Shown here: in pieces, positions 1-13,523 of the stretch | Numbering within the stretch: the first letter of the stretch is position 1 | Layout: each line of letters opens with the position of its first letter | Source: Abelmoschus esculentus | Taxonomy: Eukaryota > Streptophyta > Magnoliopsida > Malvales > Malvaceae | Direction: 5' to 3' | DNA: 64,000 bases | Assembly: GCA_035048815.1 (NCBI GenBank) | Contig: JAUCBN010000016.1 | Coordinates: forward strand, 8,362,501 to 8,426,500 | Translations under genes and position numbers: made by a program | The notes under the pieces: model-generated | Told to the model about the DNA's origin: nothing | Seen by the model: the letters and a program-made list of their open reading frames with translations, nothing else | Databases searched by the model: none

Positions 1-242
1 ATTGGAAGCCACACACCCAAGGAGGTTACGGGATTCACTAACCCATGGAGCTTAAAATGTAAGAGGACCGATACACGGTATATCGTATCGGTACGAAATG
101 TCCATTTTTTCCCTCACAAGTATCGATACGGATACCTCCTGTATCGATACGTAAACCTAGATTTTTAGGTTTAAAGCTCGAAAAAACTTCTCTATTTAAA
201 ATAATCCTAAAAACTAACAAAGCTCTCCAACAAGTTATGCAA

Positions 243-1939
243 TGATATGAACACCAATGACAAGGACCCAGTGAAGTACCCAAGTGGCCCCTTCACAGGT
301 GTAAGGGCCAAGAAGTTTCAATCAGCCATGAAAAGCTTGTTCACATCGAGCTTTGAATGTTGGGAAGTAAGGTTAACAAGGGAGGATCATTTTATTTTAC
401 TTACGCATAATTTTACATGAGAATTTAAAGTTTTTATACATATCAATGTATTGAATAAGTTTGCTAATCATTTAAGCATCTAGTTCATTTAGGGAAGTAA
501 TTCATATAGTCATTTAATAAACTATTTCATTCATGCATTTATGTATATTTTTTAATTAAAATATAAATAAAGTTTACCTTTGTGTTAGGTGAATCAAGAG
601 AGATGAATAGTCACATCAAATGCAAAAATATAACTCAGATTTTTCTCTATTTTTGAATTAGATCCAGGCTGATTTGAGTCTTGAAGTCTGTTTCAAGATT
701 ATTCCTCTGTCTCTTAGTTTTCCAAGGCCTTTTGAATCATCTTAATCCAATATCGGAAGCTTGATATATGATTGATTTACCGAGATAGTACAGGTTGGGA
801 TCTTCATTAAAGGAACTTTGTGCAAGGATGATTTAGATGAGTTTGAGTCAAGGAAGAGTCCCTTCATCTTTAGGCAAGATACAATTCATTAAATTTCTTC
901 TTTACTCACATATTCAAGGCAATTTAAAGCTTATTTTATTCATACGATTGAAGGTCGTCATTATGCAAATAATCAAGGCATTCAAGTCACTTCTTCATCA
1001 TCTTTTGGAGGCTATTTGTATTCTACGTGAAGATAAATAATGAAGACCCTCTTAATACATAATATTATGACATTCAAGAAGGTTAATTAGCTTAAGGATA
1101 GCATGGAGTTGGAAGAGACACTCCCCTTTTGCTACCAAAGTGTCTACATACATCTAGTGTCCATTTTCACCCCATGTTTCTCCATACAAGAGCAATGCAA
1201 GGTAGCACAAGATTCCTTCATCCATTTGGGTAAAAATAAGTCTATATTCAGCCTAAATTAAGTCCATATTCATCAAAAATAACTTTGAACATTCAACCAC
1301 TTAAAGATATAAGATAAAACACAGCATTCATTAGCATTCATCACTATAAAGATGAAGCATTCATCTCTTGTTGTAAGACTCTTCATATGGTTCCTATGAA
1401 TACTATAAATAGGAACATTTCCTTAATTTATATGACACACTTTGATATAAGAAAACTCTTTTTGAAAGGTTTCGTTCTACTTTGTTCTTGCGAGAACTCT
1501 ATCGGCTTTAAGTTAGGCTTGTAGTCTTCATCCACTTCATCTTATTATCGCGTTGGTTTCTAGCTTCTTATAGCTAGTGGGTCACGTGTCACACTCCTAC
1601 CACATCAAATCCATCATATTATATTTTTGGTTCCTAACTCCATATAGTTAGTAGGTCACAATCCATTTATCTCTTAAAGTTACATAGCCACGCCATCACC
1701 ACTATACATTCCTAACTTTCCTTCATTTCATATAACCACTAGAACCATCATACTTCCATACACTTCAAACCTCTTCCATATCTTTCATTTCAGCATTTCC
1801 TTATTATTATTTTTATTTTATTTTTATGCTTTATGTATATAAAATTATAGCATACTGATTCTTGTGAAATTTGTTCTTACTAGAATCTTGATCTGGAAAT
1901 ATCATATATGACTCGGACCATACTATCGGGTTCATATCA
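243..1939 (+). mobile_element. LTR unit Z1 (solo LTR-like) inserted in the 3' LTR of element X
   Basis: The unit starts TGATATGAAC and ends GTTCATATCA, a perfect 10-bp terminal inverted repeat in TG..CA form. It is flanked by TGCAA (238-242) and TACAA (1940-1944), a 5-bp target duplication with one mismatch. Host LTR sequence resumes directly after it. A TATA-like ACTATAAATAG at about 1404-1414 would be the LTR promoter. Near its left end (about 280-390) the plus strand reads like the C-terminal tail of a Ty3 polyprotein (GPFTGVRAKKF). Its right half matches unit Z2 at 60115-60843. It could be a solo LTR or a heavily deleted element. Confidence 0.65.
837..1430. other. Interior of Z1, no gene recognised
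   Basis: Short open frames occur here but none resembles a known protein. The stretch is absent from the shorter relative Z2, so it is either extra LTR sequence or an unrecognised insertion in Z1. Confidence 0.4.
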
Positions 1940-2394
1940 TACAAGGTCTATCTAGTGCAATTCAACCAATTTCAAGTAATTATAACTAAAATCTCGGAAT
2001 TCATCATTACCATCCTCTAGCTACCAAACGAAGACTCTAAAAACACAAATATGCTTCAAACATTATTATTATTATGATTTCCATAAACACAAAGGAGTTA
2101 AAAGTGTACTAACCTCAAAATGATAACAATCCAAGACCTTCAATCCTTTCAAGCTTTGTCCTTCCCTTTATATTGGTCCTTTGATGATATTCTAACTTCT
2201 TTCAATAAATCAAGGGGTCGAAATAGTTATCACTTCAGTGTTGGGTGATAATGGACTTTAAAATGAATTAAAATATTAAATTTGGGATTTCCAAAATCTT
2301 AAACCCTTTTTTCCTCCTCAACACCCACTCAAACCTCTATCCCAACATATTTATACCTCAAAATAAAGATCACTTCAAGCTGACCAACCTTTCC

Positions 2395-4514
2395 TATAAC
2401 ACTCTCGATTCTAGGTACAACAATTTGGGCCTCAAGCCCAACCTAAACCCAAAATTTTCAAATCATCTCCAAATTTGAATGCAAAAATTAAATCAATTAA
2501 ATCCTAAATATTTAAAACATAAATATAGATTCAAAAGTATTTAGGAGCTCTAATTTAAAATATTAACATTTGACCAAATACAATTAGGGTTTAAAAGAGT
2601 TACAACAACTTAAATAGGTCCTAGAATACATAGCTCATTATAAGTAGTGTAGTCCGCCTCGATCGATGTTGAAACCTACTACAGATGGTGCTCCTCAAAC
2701 TGAAACAACATCTAGAAACCTATGTACGAAAATAAAGATTTCAAATGTTGAGCTAATGAAAGCTTATTGGATACACTTCCACTCAACCATGCTTTATGAA
2801 AATCATAATTAAAAGTATGCAATAGGATCTGATGAATGAGAGTGATTAACGTTACTATAATCGCCTAAACACGTGACAGTTTACATGACAATATCATAGA
2901 ATTTATTAATCATCAATATACTCACATATACTTTAAATGTATGATTCAGAATCACTTAGCATCAAAAGCCACACACCCGAGTAGGGTCCGATCATCACTA
3001 AGCCTCGAAACCTACTCCTTATCATACCTTAAGTGTAGTTCGGGATAACTAAGCATCGAAACTCACACTCACTCATATAAGTGGTCTATAATCACGTAGC
3101 ATCGGAAGCCACCTCTTGGGTACATGTACCAATATTTTCATGACAATTATCAACAATTATAAGCATTATACACAAGCTTTCATTGCATCACTAAACATTC
3201 AAAGGCGTTCAATCCATATTTCTCTATTTAAGTCATATATATTGTCAAAATTCTCATCATTCAATTTTACTAAAGTTGATTACAAGAATTATTGACCCTT
3301 CAAACTCAAAAGATAAAATTTGGACAAATTGGCCTACACTTATCGATAAGTCTATATTGGGTGTCGGTACATCACTAACCAGTATCGGTATCCCTCTATT
3401 GAGTATAGATATCCAAAGCGCATTTGAATGAATTAATTTATTTTTATTACCCTATACCGATACACCTACTTGGTTTACCAGTACCAAGTACTGGTATAAA
3501 GACCACCCATATCGATACGTGGCTTAAATGGAACAACAGTAATGATGCATGCCTATGTAGCGGTACATTTAAACGGTTCCGTAATTGCTTAAAATACATG
3601 AGTATCGATAAACGAGAAGCCGTACAGGTACGCCCTCCTTGAAATATCAATTTTTTCTCTCGCGGGTAATGATATAGATACCTCCCTTACTGGTACGCGA
3701 GCCTAGATTTCCAGGTCTAGAGCTTGAAAACACATCCACACCAATTCAAGCCCTCCCAAATTCTCACAAAACTCTCCTACAAGTTATTGAAGGCATAACC
3801 AAAGGATTACAATCAATTTCAATAGGTCTAAAATATAAATTTGTGAATAACCATTATCATCCCCATGTAACCAAACAAGCTCTAACACATACAAACATGT
3901 CACAAACAATATTATCATGAGCTCCATAAACACATAGGAGCTAGAAGTATACTAACCTTAGCTGAAGCAACAAAATTCAGCCCTCAAATCCTAAACTCAA
4001 GCCTTCTTCTTGCCTTGCTCCTTTGAGAACTCTCTCAAACCCTTAACTACAAGATGAATCACAAAACATACCATAAGATTACTGGAGAAGCAAAGGAGAT
4101 AGCAACTTAATTTAAGTCAACAAATAAGCTCTCGTAACCTTATTCTTGGACTAGACTTCAAAGCCCCTCTAAAACTTCATTCTTCTCCAACCTTGATGTT
4201 TCTCACCTCTTTTGATAGATCCTTGAATGTTGATAAAATAACCCATGACTAGCAAAATATGGAACTCACTGCTAAACTTCTAAAAATCAAGGTTTAATGA
4301 TGGTTTTGGAAAGGGAGAATGGGTTAGGATGAAGAGAAGAAAGACATGGCAAGGATGATATCATCCTCTTCCCAAACCAGAGAAATAACTCCCTTATTTA
4401 CACTTTTAGCAAAATGCCCCCAAAACAAAGACCCAAGGCACAAACCATAACTCACACAAGGTCCATGCCTTGATTTAATCTTACTCTCGGACTCTCAAAG
4501 TTCGGGTCATTATA
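2395..4514 (-). mobile_element. Solo LTR (family Y/X) nested in the 3' LTR of element X
   Basis: At 2394 the LTR of element X breaks off and resumes at 4515. Aligning the gap against the intact stretch near 7950-7990 shows the join. The inserted block is another LTR of the same family in the same orientation. It begins TATAACACTCTCG (a decayed TGTAAC start) and ends GGGTCATTATA (decayed ..ATTACA). Flanking pentamers TTTCC and TTCTC agree at only three of five positions, so the target duplication is unclear. Tandem-like TATCGATAC-type motifs lie at about 3340-3690. Confidence 0.6.
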
Positions 4515-4847
4515 TTCTCATCTCTATCTAAATGAGACTTCTTCACTAAAAACCAAAGTTTTCACCTTTGTCTTTAAAAACAAAGAAATAAAATGGAGAT
4601 AAATGAACATGAGAGAGGGTGATCTCATACACATGGGTAAAAAGAGCAATATGTAGATAAAGACTTTCTTTATACCTTATCAAGACAAAACATCAGCCAA
4701 AATACCAAAATATCCTTCACTACACACTCTCAACTCATTCCCATAATAAAGGTAAACTCAATTAGGCTCAAAAGATCCAAATACGAGGCTTATGCCTCGG
4801 TTTAACCCTGAACCTAAGATTTAGATAAAATTTGGATAGTTATAATT

Positions 4848-6722
4848 CTCCCCTTCTTTAAAAAATTTCGTCCTTGAAAGTTACCTAGGGAAACAAATGC
4901 GGGTAAATTCGTTTCATCTCTTCTTCGACTTTCTATGTGGCTTCTTTCACTCCATGGTTCCTCCATAACATCTTTACTACGAGTATGCTCTTGTACTGTA
5001 GTTCCTTATTGGTTCCTCCTCATAAGATAAGTTTGTATTGATCTAAAACTCTTTCCTCTAGATGATATGGGTAGGATCCGAATGATATCATCACATGAAA
5101 ACATGAAAAAAATTATTGATGCGAGCCATGTCCGGTGGAAAAGCCAATCGATAGGTTACGGGTCCAACTATCTCTATAACCTAATATGAACCGATAAACC
5201 TAGGTCTAAACTTGAACTTCCCGCCCAAAGTTTATCACTTTCTTCCAAGGTGATACATTGAGGAACACTCTTTATCTAATCTCATACTCTATGTGTTTGC
5301 ACCGTTGGTCTGAATAAGCTTTCTGAAGATCAAACACCACTTGTAACCTCTCCTTGATGATCTGAACATTCTCATGAATTTTCATTGTCAATTCTGATCT
5401 CTCATTTCTCCTCTCATTGAGCTCAGTCCAACATAATGGCATCTATACTTTCTCATATACAAGGCTTCGGAAAGGGATATCTTGATACTCGATCGGTATG
5501 TATTTTAATAGGCAATCTCCATAAAGGATAATTGGTCCTCTCAACTACCTTCAAAGCAACAACACAACAACGGAGCATATCCTCTAATATATGTATCACC
5601 CACTCGGACTTACAATTGGTTTGGGGGTGAAAAGTCATACTAAAATACAACTTTGTACACAAAGCTTCATGAACCTTTTTCCAAAACCTTGTTATGAAAT
5701 AGGGATCCCTATCTAAGATTATCAACATCGGTACACCTTGCAATCATATTATTTCCTTAATATATAGTCGAGCCAACTTCTTAAGGGTGAACTCTATACG
5801 TACTGGCAAGAAGTGCACATACTTGGTCAACCGATTCTCGATTACCCATATTGTATCATTCTTCATTTGTGTTAACGGTAAACCCATCACAAAGTCCATG
5901 GTCACTCTATCTCACTTTGATTGTGGTATTTGGATGGGCTATAAAAGGCCTAAAAGAACCTAATGTTCCTCCTTGACTTTTTGACAAGGTAGACACTTTA
6001 TTATAAACTCTAACACATCTTTTTTTATACTTAGCCATAAATAATAGGGTAAAATGTCCCAATACATCTTATTACTTTAGAATGTACAACAAACGGATTG
6101 TGATGCGCCTCACGCAAGATCTGATCTCTCAAATCTTTCAAATCTAGCACACAAAGTCTATTCTTAAAGTACAAAATCTCACCTTCATGAACCTTAAAAG
6201 AAAATGGTTCAACTAGTTGAATCTTTCCATTTGCATTACAAGATCCTTATTCAATGATTGTGTCTTCGTGATTTCAAGCACTATGGTAAGTTTCACCACA
6301 GTTCAGCTAATAAACCTCTTTACTCGATCATTTAGAATTAAGCAAACATTGATCTCAAGTTCATCATAGACTTTCAACTCAATAAATCAGCTACAATATT
6401 AGCTTTCCCCGAAGGATACTAGATAACATAATCATAGTCCTCAAGGAGCTCAATACATCTTCTTTGTCTCAAGTTCAACTCTTTTTGCGTGAGCAAGTAT
6501 TTTAAGTTTTTGTGATCCGTATAGATGTAGAATTTCTCTACATAAAGGTAATGCTTCCATATTTTTATTGCAAAAATGATAACAACAAACTCTAGATCGT
6601 GGGTAGGGTAATTTCTTTCATGAGTCTTACGTTGTCACTAAATGTATTCATGGGCATGTATTCACTAGACACCTATTTACCACTTTAGACTTCTTTAGAA
6701 CTTCCTAGAACTACTAAACCTA
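4848..6722 (-). pseudogene. Ty3/gypsy pol remnant: RNase H, integrase, chromodomain
   Basis: Read on the minus strand, the order is RNase H (about 6640-6380; readable pieces include YTDHKNLKYLLTQKELNLRQ and LEDYDYVI), then the integrase zinc-finger region (about 6190-6000), the integrase core (about 5890-5450), and a chromodomain-like tail (about 5080-4860). The core still shows SDRDP-like LDRDPYF, RFWKKVHEAL, FHPQT and LEDMLRC, which fix it as a Tekay/Del-type chromovirus. The only long open stretch is 5453-5743, and frameshifts and stops break the rest. Gag, protease and reverse transcriptase are missing, because the RNase H piece lies only about 100 bp from the primer-binding site. It cannot make an active protein. 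Confidence 0.8.
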
Positions 6723-6740
6723 GGCTCTAATGTCACTAAA

Positions 6741-8284
6741 TGTACTCTCGGTTCTAGATACAATATTTGGTCCTCAAGATCAACTTGAACCCAATATTTT
6801 CAAATCATTTCTAAAATCAAAAGAAGGCCCAAAAGTCAAATCAAATAAATCCCAATAATTGAAAATAAATTATAAGTTTCATACACAAGTTTTCGAAGCA
6901 TCACTAAACATTCCAAGGCATTTAATCCACAGTTATCTATTTAAGTCATACACATAATCAAAGTTTGTATCTATCAGTTTTACTACTCATTATAGGCATA
7001 AAGAAGCTCATTATAGCTATTTATATGAGGTATTGACCCTCCGAACTCAAAGGCTAAAATTTAAACAGATTGTCTTAGGCATACTGATACACCTATATAG
7101 GTTATTAATACTCCCATAATTAATATCGGAACCTCTCCATCAAGTATCAATACCTAAAATGCATTCAAAAGAAATAATTTATCTTTATTACCCCATATCG
7201 GTACACCTATATAACGTATCGGTATCCTATATCGATATGAAAACCGTTCGTATAATGGTATCGATATGCTTCATGTACAGATATGTCTAAACAGTTTTAT
7301 AATTGCGTAAAATACAGTGGTGCCAATACATTGAGTATTGTATCGGTACGCCTCCATAAAATGCTCATTTTTTCCCTAACGAGTACCGAGATAAGTACCT
7401 CTTGTATCGTACACAAATTTAGATTTTCAGGTTTAGAGCTCGAAAACATATCTTTCTCTACCCAAAGTCATCCTAAAACCTCCCAAATCACTCCTACAAG
7501 TTATAAATGGTTCATCTAGTACATTGCAACCAATGTCAACCAATTATAACTAGAATCTCGGAATTCACCATTTCCATCCTCAAGATACCAAACCAAGACT
7601 CTAAAAACACAAACATTCTTCAAACATAATTATTATGATTTCCATAAACACACAAGTTAGGAGTGTATTAACCTCGAAATAACAGCAACCCAAGACCTTC
7701 AATCCTTTCGAGCTTTTTCCTTCCCATTCTCTTGGTCATTTGATGATCTTCCAACTTCTTTCACTACAACAAGGGCTTGAAATGGTTATTATTTCATTGT
7801 TGGGTGACAAAGGACATTAAAATGAATTAAGACATTGAAGTTGGGGTTTTCAACATCCTAAAACCGTTCTTTCTCCTCAACCTCCAATGAAGCCACCCAA
7901 ACCTCCATCTCAACACATTCTTACCTTAAAATAAAAATTTATTCAAGCTAAGCAACCTTCCTTCTCTACCTAAACGAGATTGCTTCACTAAAGACCAAAG
8001 TTTTTACTTTTTTCTTCAAAACCAAAGAAAAAAAGGAAGAGAAATGAATATGAGAGAGTGGGTGATCTCAAACACATGGGGAAAGAGACTAATCTGTAGA
8101 GAAAGACTTTTTTATCCCTCCCCAAGATAAAACATCAACCAAAATACTAAAATTTCCTTCATTGCACTCTCTAAACTCATGGCCACAATAAAGGTAAGCC
8201 TAATTAGGCCCAAAAGATTCAAATACGAGAATCATGCATCGATTTAAACCCGCCTCGGATTTTGGTAAAATCTGGGTCATTATA
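6741..8284 (-). repeat. 5' LTR of element X with adjacent primer-binding site
   Basis: The LTR begins TGTACTCTCGG and ends GGGTCATTATA on the plus strand. Just to its left, 6723-6735 matches the reverse complement of the tRNA-Met primer-binding site (GGCTCTGATACCA) at about 10 of 13 positions. This sets the minus orientation. The LTR shares long blocks with 1-242, 1940-2394 and 4515-4844, and carries TATCGATA-type motifs at about 7080-7400. Confidence 0.7.
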
Positions 8285-9063
8285 GTTGGTTTTAGAGAGT
8301 AATGAACCTAAAATCTAAAAAGATTGCGTCAACTAAAAGCTTTTAGTTGTTATAAATATTTTATTTATTGTCGATATTCGTGTATTAAATGAGACTTTAG
8401 TGTTATTTATTATTAAGGTTTAATACTTATTGAAATTAAAATTTTTATCTTATGCCTATAAATTTAGAACTTGGAGAAATCATTGTACATAATTCTACAT
8501 TAAAATAATACAAGTTTATCCTTGTCTCTCATCATGTTCTTGTTCATCACTTTGTTCTGGCTTTTCTTTATTTTTTTTACAACATGCTATCAATACAAGA
8601 TTGTATCCAACCGAGGGGTTTGTTGTTCAAACTCTAAAAGAATTGTCGAAAAAGTTTGATTCTAGCATGAATCATAGATAAATTCTTTTTTTGTTTGTTT
8701 ATTAATTACCTTTATTATGATATCATAAAAAATTAAAATAATACTTTTATTATTATTCAATTATTATTTTTTTATAGTTATTTTGAAATTCATTAGAGAA
8801 TCGTCTTTTTTATGATTAACCCAATAAAAGATGTATGCGATTTTTATGATGAAGGTTATGGGAAGGACATATGACGATACAAGATAGCTAAATATGTCAA
8901 GTAATTTGATGTTTGTTGCAGCCAATTATGTTATGTGGATCCAAAGTATCAGATTTTCATCAAGTTTTAATATTTTATCGTACAAATTTCAAAAATGAAA
9001 ATATAGCACCCTTTCCCTGGCTGGTAAAGAATTGGGTCAGAATATGCTACTAGATATTGACTC
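8285..9063. repeat. AT-rich intervening sequence, possible Copia LTR relic
   Basis: There is no coding sequence. Around 8570-8605 a TTTACAACATGCTATCAATAC stretch resembles an LTR end followed by a decayed tRNA-Met primer-binding site, and a TATAAATA sequence lies near 8351. This would fit a small Copia LTR, but no partner LTR or target duplication was found. Confidence 0.25.
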
Positions 9064-10600
9064 TATATCCCCCACAACCCGATCTAGATACCACTTGACT
9101 CGAACGAGATACATGAGGAATACCGAGACTAATTCGAAGACTCTCCCCGATAAACAACCCTAAAAATTAAACGATTATTTTTTATCTTATCTAGATGTTT
9201 TATTTTGATCCTACATGTCCATGCATAGATTATATTTAATTTTAGTGGAAACAAATAAGGAACAAGTCCTAAAACGTACAAACATGTTTTAGGGACCAAA
9301 ATATAATTTTCCAAAAATTCAGGATTAATTATGAAAATAGTGTTATCAATCTTTAATTAGGTTCATTATATGCTTGCATATCAAATTTTAGTCCTAAATA
9401 CACATTATCCACATATCATATATAACTTACTAGATACATTGCAACCTAGTTAACAAAATATATTCAAACTCCTAAAAGCATGCTTCAACTTTAACAATCT
9501 CATAAATAACTATAAGAACAACAATAATATACTAAAGATGATTTTTATATGTATTCCAAACTAAATACCACATCATAGATTCAACTCATAAATAGTCATG
9601 TTTCATTACCAACAACACTCAAATTCATATATAGGGATAACAAGAATCAAACTTCAATGTAATTTTATTATAACTAAAGGTATAGCAATAAGAAATTCAA
9701 TTCCATGTCAAAAGGCTAATATTATCTTAATTAATCAAAACATATCATCCCATCTAAAGGCATCATAACCTAATTTTAACATAAGGTTTATGATTTTCAA
9801 AACATTCCTACATTAAGCTTTAATTTAAGAAACATCAACATTGAATATCATCAATATGTATAAGCATACAACTATTTCAAGTCTCAATAGTATAGACAAT
9901 ATTCACTATATGATAAACTCATCCTCATTGCTCTCTCAATAATGTTATAAAGACATACTTGAGCTTTTCACTTGGCGATTACATAGAATCCTTACTTCCC
10001 CTTGCTGCCTCCACATTAAATACTCTACATTGTAAGGTAAATGAGAGGGTAAGCATAAGCTTAGTGGGTGAAGAAAAACATATTTAAAAATACCTTGTAA
10101 TGTAGCCCATAATATACTAAAATTTTAAAACAAGTCATACTCTAAGTAAAAACAATGTTCATGACCATCAATGTCACTATTTGTAAAAACAAGTGTACCA
10201 TGGCCCAAGAGCCACAAAAACTTTTTAAAATTCCTTTTTGAAGACACATGCTTAATATGCAAAACATAAAACTTACATGCTACTCACAGCAAAGGTTAGA
10301 GAAAAATCACTTATTTACATATCAAATACCTATGCAAACACCGTTGTAAGGTAACGTACACTTGCTTTTAGAACGTATTGATATTAGTGAACTGATTAGA
10401 CTATCACTAATCGTTAGGATAAACGGAACTACGCATGAAGATATACTTGCCGAGATATGTCAGGCATAGGGCCAATCACAAACATGCCACGTATGAGAGC
10501 AAATCTTAAATATGAACAGTAAAACGAGTGAAATGAATTTAAGAGATTAACAGTAACAATATAAGGGTTATCACTTAAAAAAAATAATTTTAGATATTTA
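9064..10600 (-). repeat. Diverged Ty3 LTR fragment (family W)
   Basis: The left end (TATATCCCCC..ACAACCCGATCTAGA) aligns with the LTR start at 45463 (TGTAACCCCC..TTAACCCGATCTAGA). Further shared blocks follow, including the ..AACAACCCT.AAA.. segment and the ACTAGATG/CTAGATG segment. It has the same orientation as the 45-49 kb copy but is much more decayed. The right boundary is approximate and the ATG-repeat tract at 10654 lies outside it. Confidence 0.55.
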
Positions 10601-10653
10601 TGATCATCATTCAACGTTTTAAAATTAGTGTAAAACTAAATAAGTTTTATATC

Positions 10654-10677
10654 ATATATATATGTGTGTGTGTGTGT
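10654..10677. repeat. (AT)n(GT)n microsatellite
   Basis: A short dinucleotide run of alternating AT then GT units. Confidence 0.85.
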
Positions 10678-13523
10678 TAGTATGCACATACACATTGTGA
10701 AACTCATAATTTTACACGATTTTTTGATGGCCGAAATTAATTCCTTAATTTTTTTCAAATGATAATGTTCACATATTTTATTGTTAATATCAATCATTCA
10801 TGTCACTCATCCTATGATCTAAAAATCGTTTAAACCTTTAAAACTCTTACGGTATATATAATGAAATTTAACAAAAACTAAAAGTTCAATTAACATATAT
10901 CTTCAAATATAACCAAACAAACAAATACAAAAATACATCAGTTCCGTCAACGGTGCAAAATCCCTCTCTATATTTCTTCATTTTTGCTGATAACTGAACC
11001 ACAAATTGTTCATCCCAAGTTGTTCAAGTGGGAGCAGCACTTTCCTACGTGAGGATGAGACCAAAGCCAATTTCCAAGGATAATAGACTGCTGGTAGGCT
11101 TATCCATTTTGTGTTGCAATCAAATAGAATAGGCTATGTCATGGACATTGTACTTCCCTGTACCAAATGGAATGAAGCAAGGTCAAACCTCCTCCAAGTG
11201 CCATAAATATGATATATGCGAAGTCACGTCTCCATAGGATTTGATTCTCAGTGGGAATTTTCCTGTTCAGATGAGCTTTTCATTTTCATATTTGAACCAC
11301 AAGGCAATGGCTACGCCTGTTTTAGTCTACGGATCAAATACAAGTATGATAGCAGATGTCACTATCTACATGGAGTCATATTTATGAAGAGAAATGAGAT
11401 GTGACTACTGGAGAAACAACTGTTTACGTTTACATCAAACACAGTTCCATTGTATACAACAATGGAAGTAACAGTTGTACGAGTGTATAATGATTTAATT
11501 CATCATGGGCGTTGAATATTATGTAAATCAAAGGTAACTATTTGCTCCATGTAACAATAGTTGAAACAGTAATACAAAGGAAGCAAACAAAGGGCAAATT
11601 ATGATAGTGAGGTTCGAACCGGCGTGTACATGATCTTTAGAAGAGAGGGACCAAAATATATAAATATATAATTATGTGTATATATAGAATAATTATTTAA
11701 AAATTAAAACATCAAAAAGAATACGATTCGGTAAAAACTGAAAATGTTTGGTTTTTAGATGTTCAATATTTATTTTTTATTGACAAAGAGAATAATTTGA
11801 TAATATTTTTTATTAAGATTATACAAAAAGACTCAAATCTTTGAAAGTAATAATATTTTTAATAAAATAATAATATCATTTTAATAAACTCCACAAGAAT
11901 ATAAAATCTTTGAGATGCACCGGGTTTGAAGGCCTTACCGGTTTTGAAAGATGTATAGAGTACTTGCATTTTGGTAGTGAATGAATAGTACAATTACATA
12001 AACACCCTTGAGATAAATATGGTTTTAACAAGATTACCTCTTCTATCTCTTCATCCTCGTATACACATTTTAACTTGTCATCCTTGGAACAAACATGACT
12101 ATCTGCCTGGGTTCTCTTCATCTCAGTGATTACATGGACCTCTTGGCCCAAGATTTGCATCCAGCCTTGCTTGGAATTGCAAAAAAAATGCAAAATTGTA
12201 AGTGTAGGTTGTAAACGAGATAAGTTATTCTAGAGTTTTAGGTAAAGTGCCTATATTAGTTTTAGGTAAAGTACACAAATGCATTATCATTAAACTTTAA
12301 AAATTATACAATCATCGTTACTAAGTCATGGTTAAATGAATGACTTGATAATCATGAAAATTTAAAAAATAATATATTTACTTTTTTATATTTACACATA
12401 AAATAAATTTAATCTTAATTTAATCATCTTTATTGATTTTTAAATTGATTCAATGTGTAAATATTAATAAATAAATGTGTTGATATACAAATTTTTGGAA
12501 TTGAGCTAATCTTTTTCTACAGCATTGATTACTAAACAGAATTCAACTCATAGAACATTATAAAACAATTATAAATAATTATAAATTGAGTTCAATTTAT
12601 TCTCAGCACTTCACATTCTGAGACATAATGATAAAAACATAAATAAGATAATCATATTCATAACCATTTACAAAGTAATGCAACTAAGCTAAATCTATAA
12701 ATTTTCCCATGGTGGTGAAAACCATTTCCAAGAACTAATATCAATTAATCTTCTACCCATTATAACCCACAACTAGAATAAATATTACAAAAAAAACCCT
12801 AAATTAAACCTTTCATCTAACATAAACTCGGTCTTCCCTTCAATCAAATTAGCAATTAACAGCACATCATATTAACATTACTGGACATAAATTCTCTACT
12901 TATCTCCTAAATTATCAGCGATAATGTTGCTTCGTTTTGTGGAATGGTAGCATTTAGATTTCCTGTAATGTACACTTGTAGTTTAAGTTTTAGACCAGGG
13001 CAGGGACGCTGGAATTCCGGCAATCTCCGTCAAGGCAATCAAATCCTTCTACTCTAACAGTGGCAGGTTTATAGCCAAACTTCATCCTAGTACACCCTCC
13101 TTCACATAGAGACAATGGAGAACAAATTTGCAGGGCAACAAGACTTTGATCACCGAAGTGAGCATCATGCACAAGTGGATTCGAAACCCTGCTTGGAGGA
13201 GAGTTCAAGACATCTGTTTTCTAGTTCTTAATAAAATAAATAAATTGATATTTAAGAGTATAATAAATATGATATTTATTTTTCTTATTTTTTAAATTAA
13301 AAACTCGTTAAACTACGGGTTTTAACTAAACCACAAAGTTCGAATTCCAGTTGTTTGGTTTTTGTACCATTCAATTTTGATTTTCTTTTTAAGAAAACAC
13401 AGACTTCGATTTTATTCATATTTTGTTAAATAAACGAACGAAATATATCCCTAATTAAAAGAAGTCCAAAAAGGTAAATTTTAAAACATGTGGGTTTTAA
13501 AAAAATACCTTAAAAAAATGAAA
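10678..13523. other. Unassigned region with possible gene relics
   Basis: No transposon hallmark was recognised. Three pieces have less AT-biased, codon-like composition: about 10940-11470 (plus-strand frame 11216-11404), 12050-12193 (minus strand, frame 11876-12193) and 12990-13208 (minus strand, containing a run of Cys residues, CSPLSLCEGGCTRMKFGY). No family is recognisable, and none has a convincing start, intron structure or flanking signal. They may be fragments of decayed host genes or captured exons. The rest is AT-rich non-coding sequence. Confidence 0.3.

Larger units (their letters stand above)
1..8284 (-). mobile_element. Degenerate Ty3/gypsy chromovirus (element X), left end outside window
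   Basis: The element reads right to left. The 5' LTR is at 6741-8284, a degenerate tRNA-Met primer-binding site at 6723-6735, a shortened internal region at 4848-6722, a polypurine tract (minus strand of 4845-4864), and the 3' LTR runs from 4844 to beyond position 1. The 3' LTR is in three pieces (1-242, 1940-2394, 4515-4844) because two other LTR units have inserted into it. The two LTRs are recognisably homologous but strongly diverged and the 5' one has an internal deletion, so the element is old. Only the RNase H to chromodomain end of pol remains. Confidence 0.75.
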
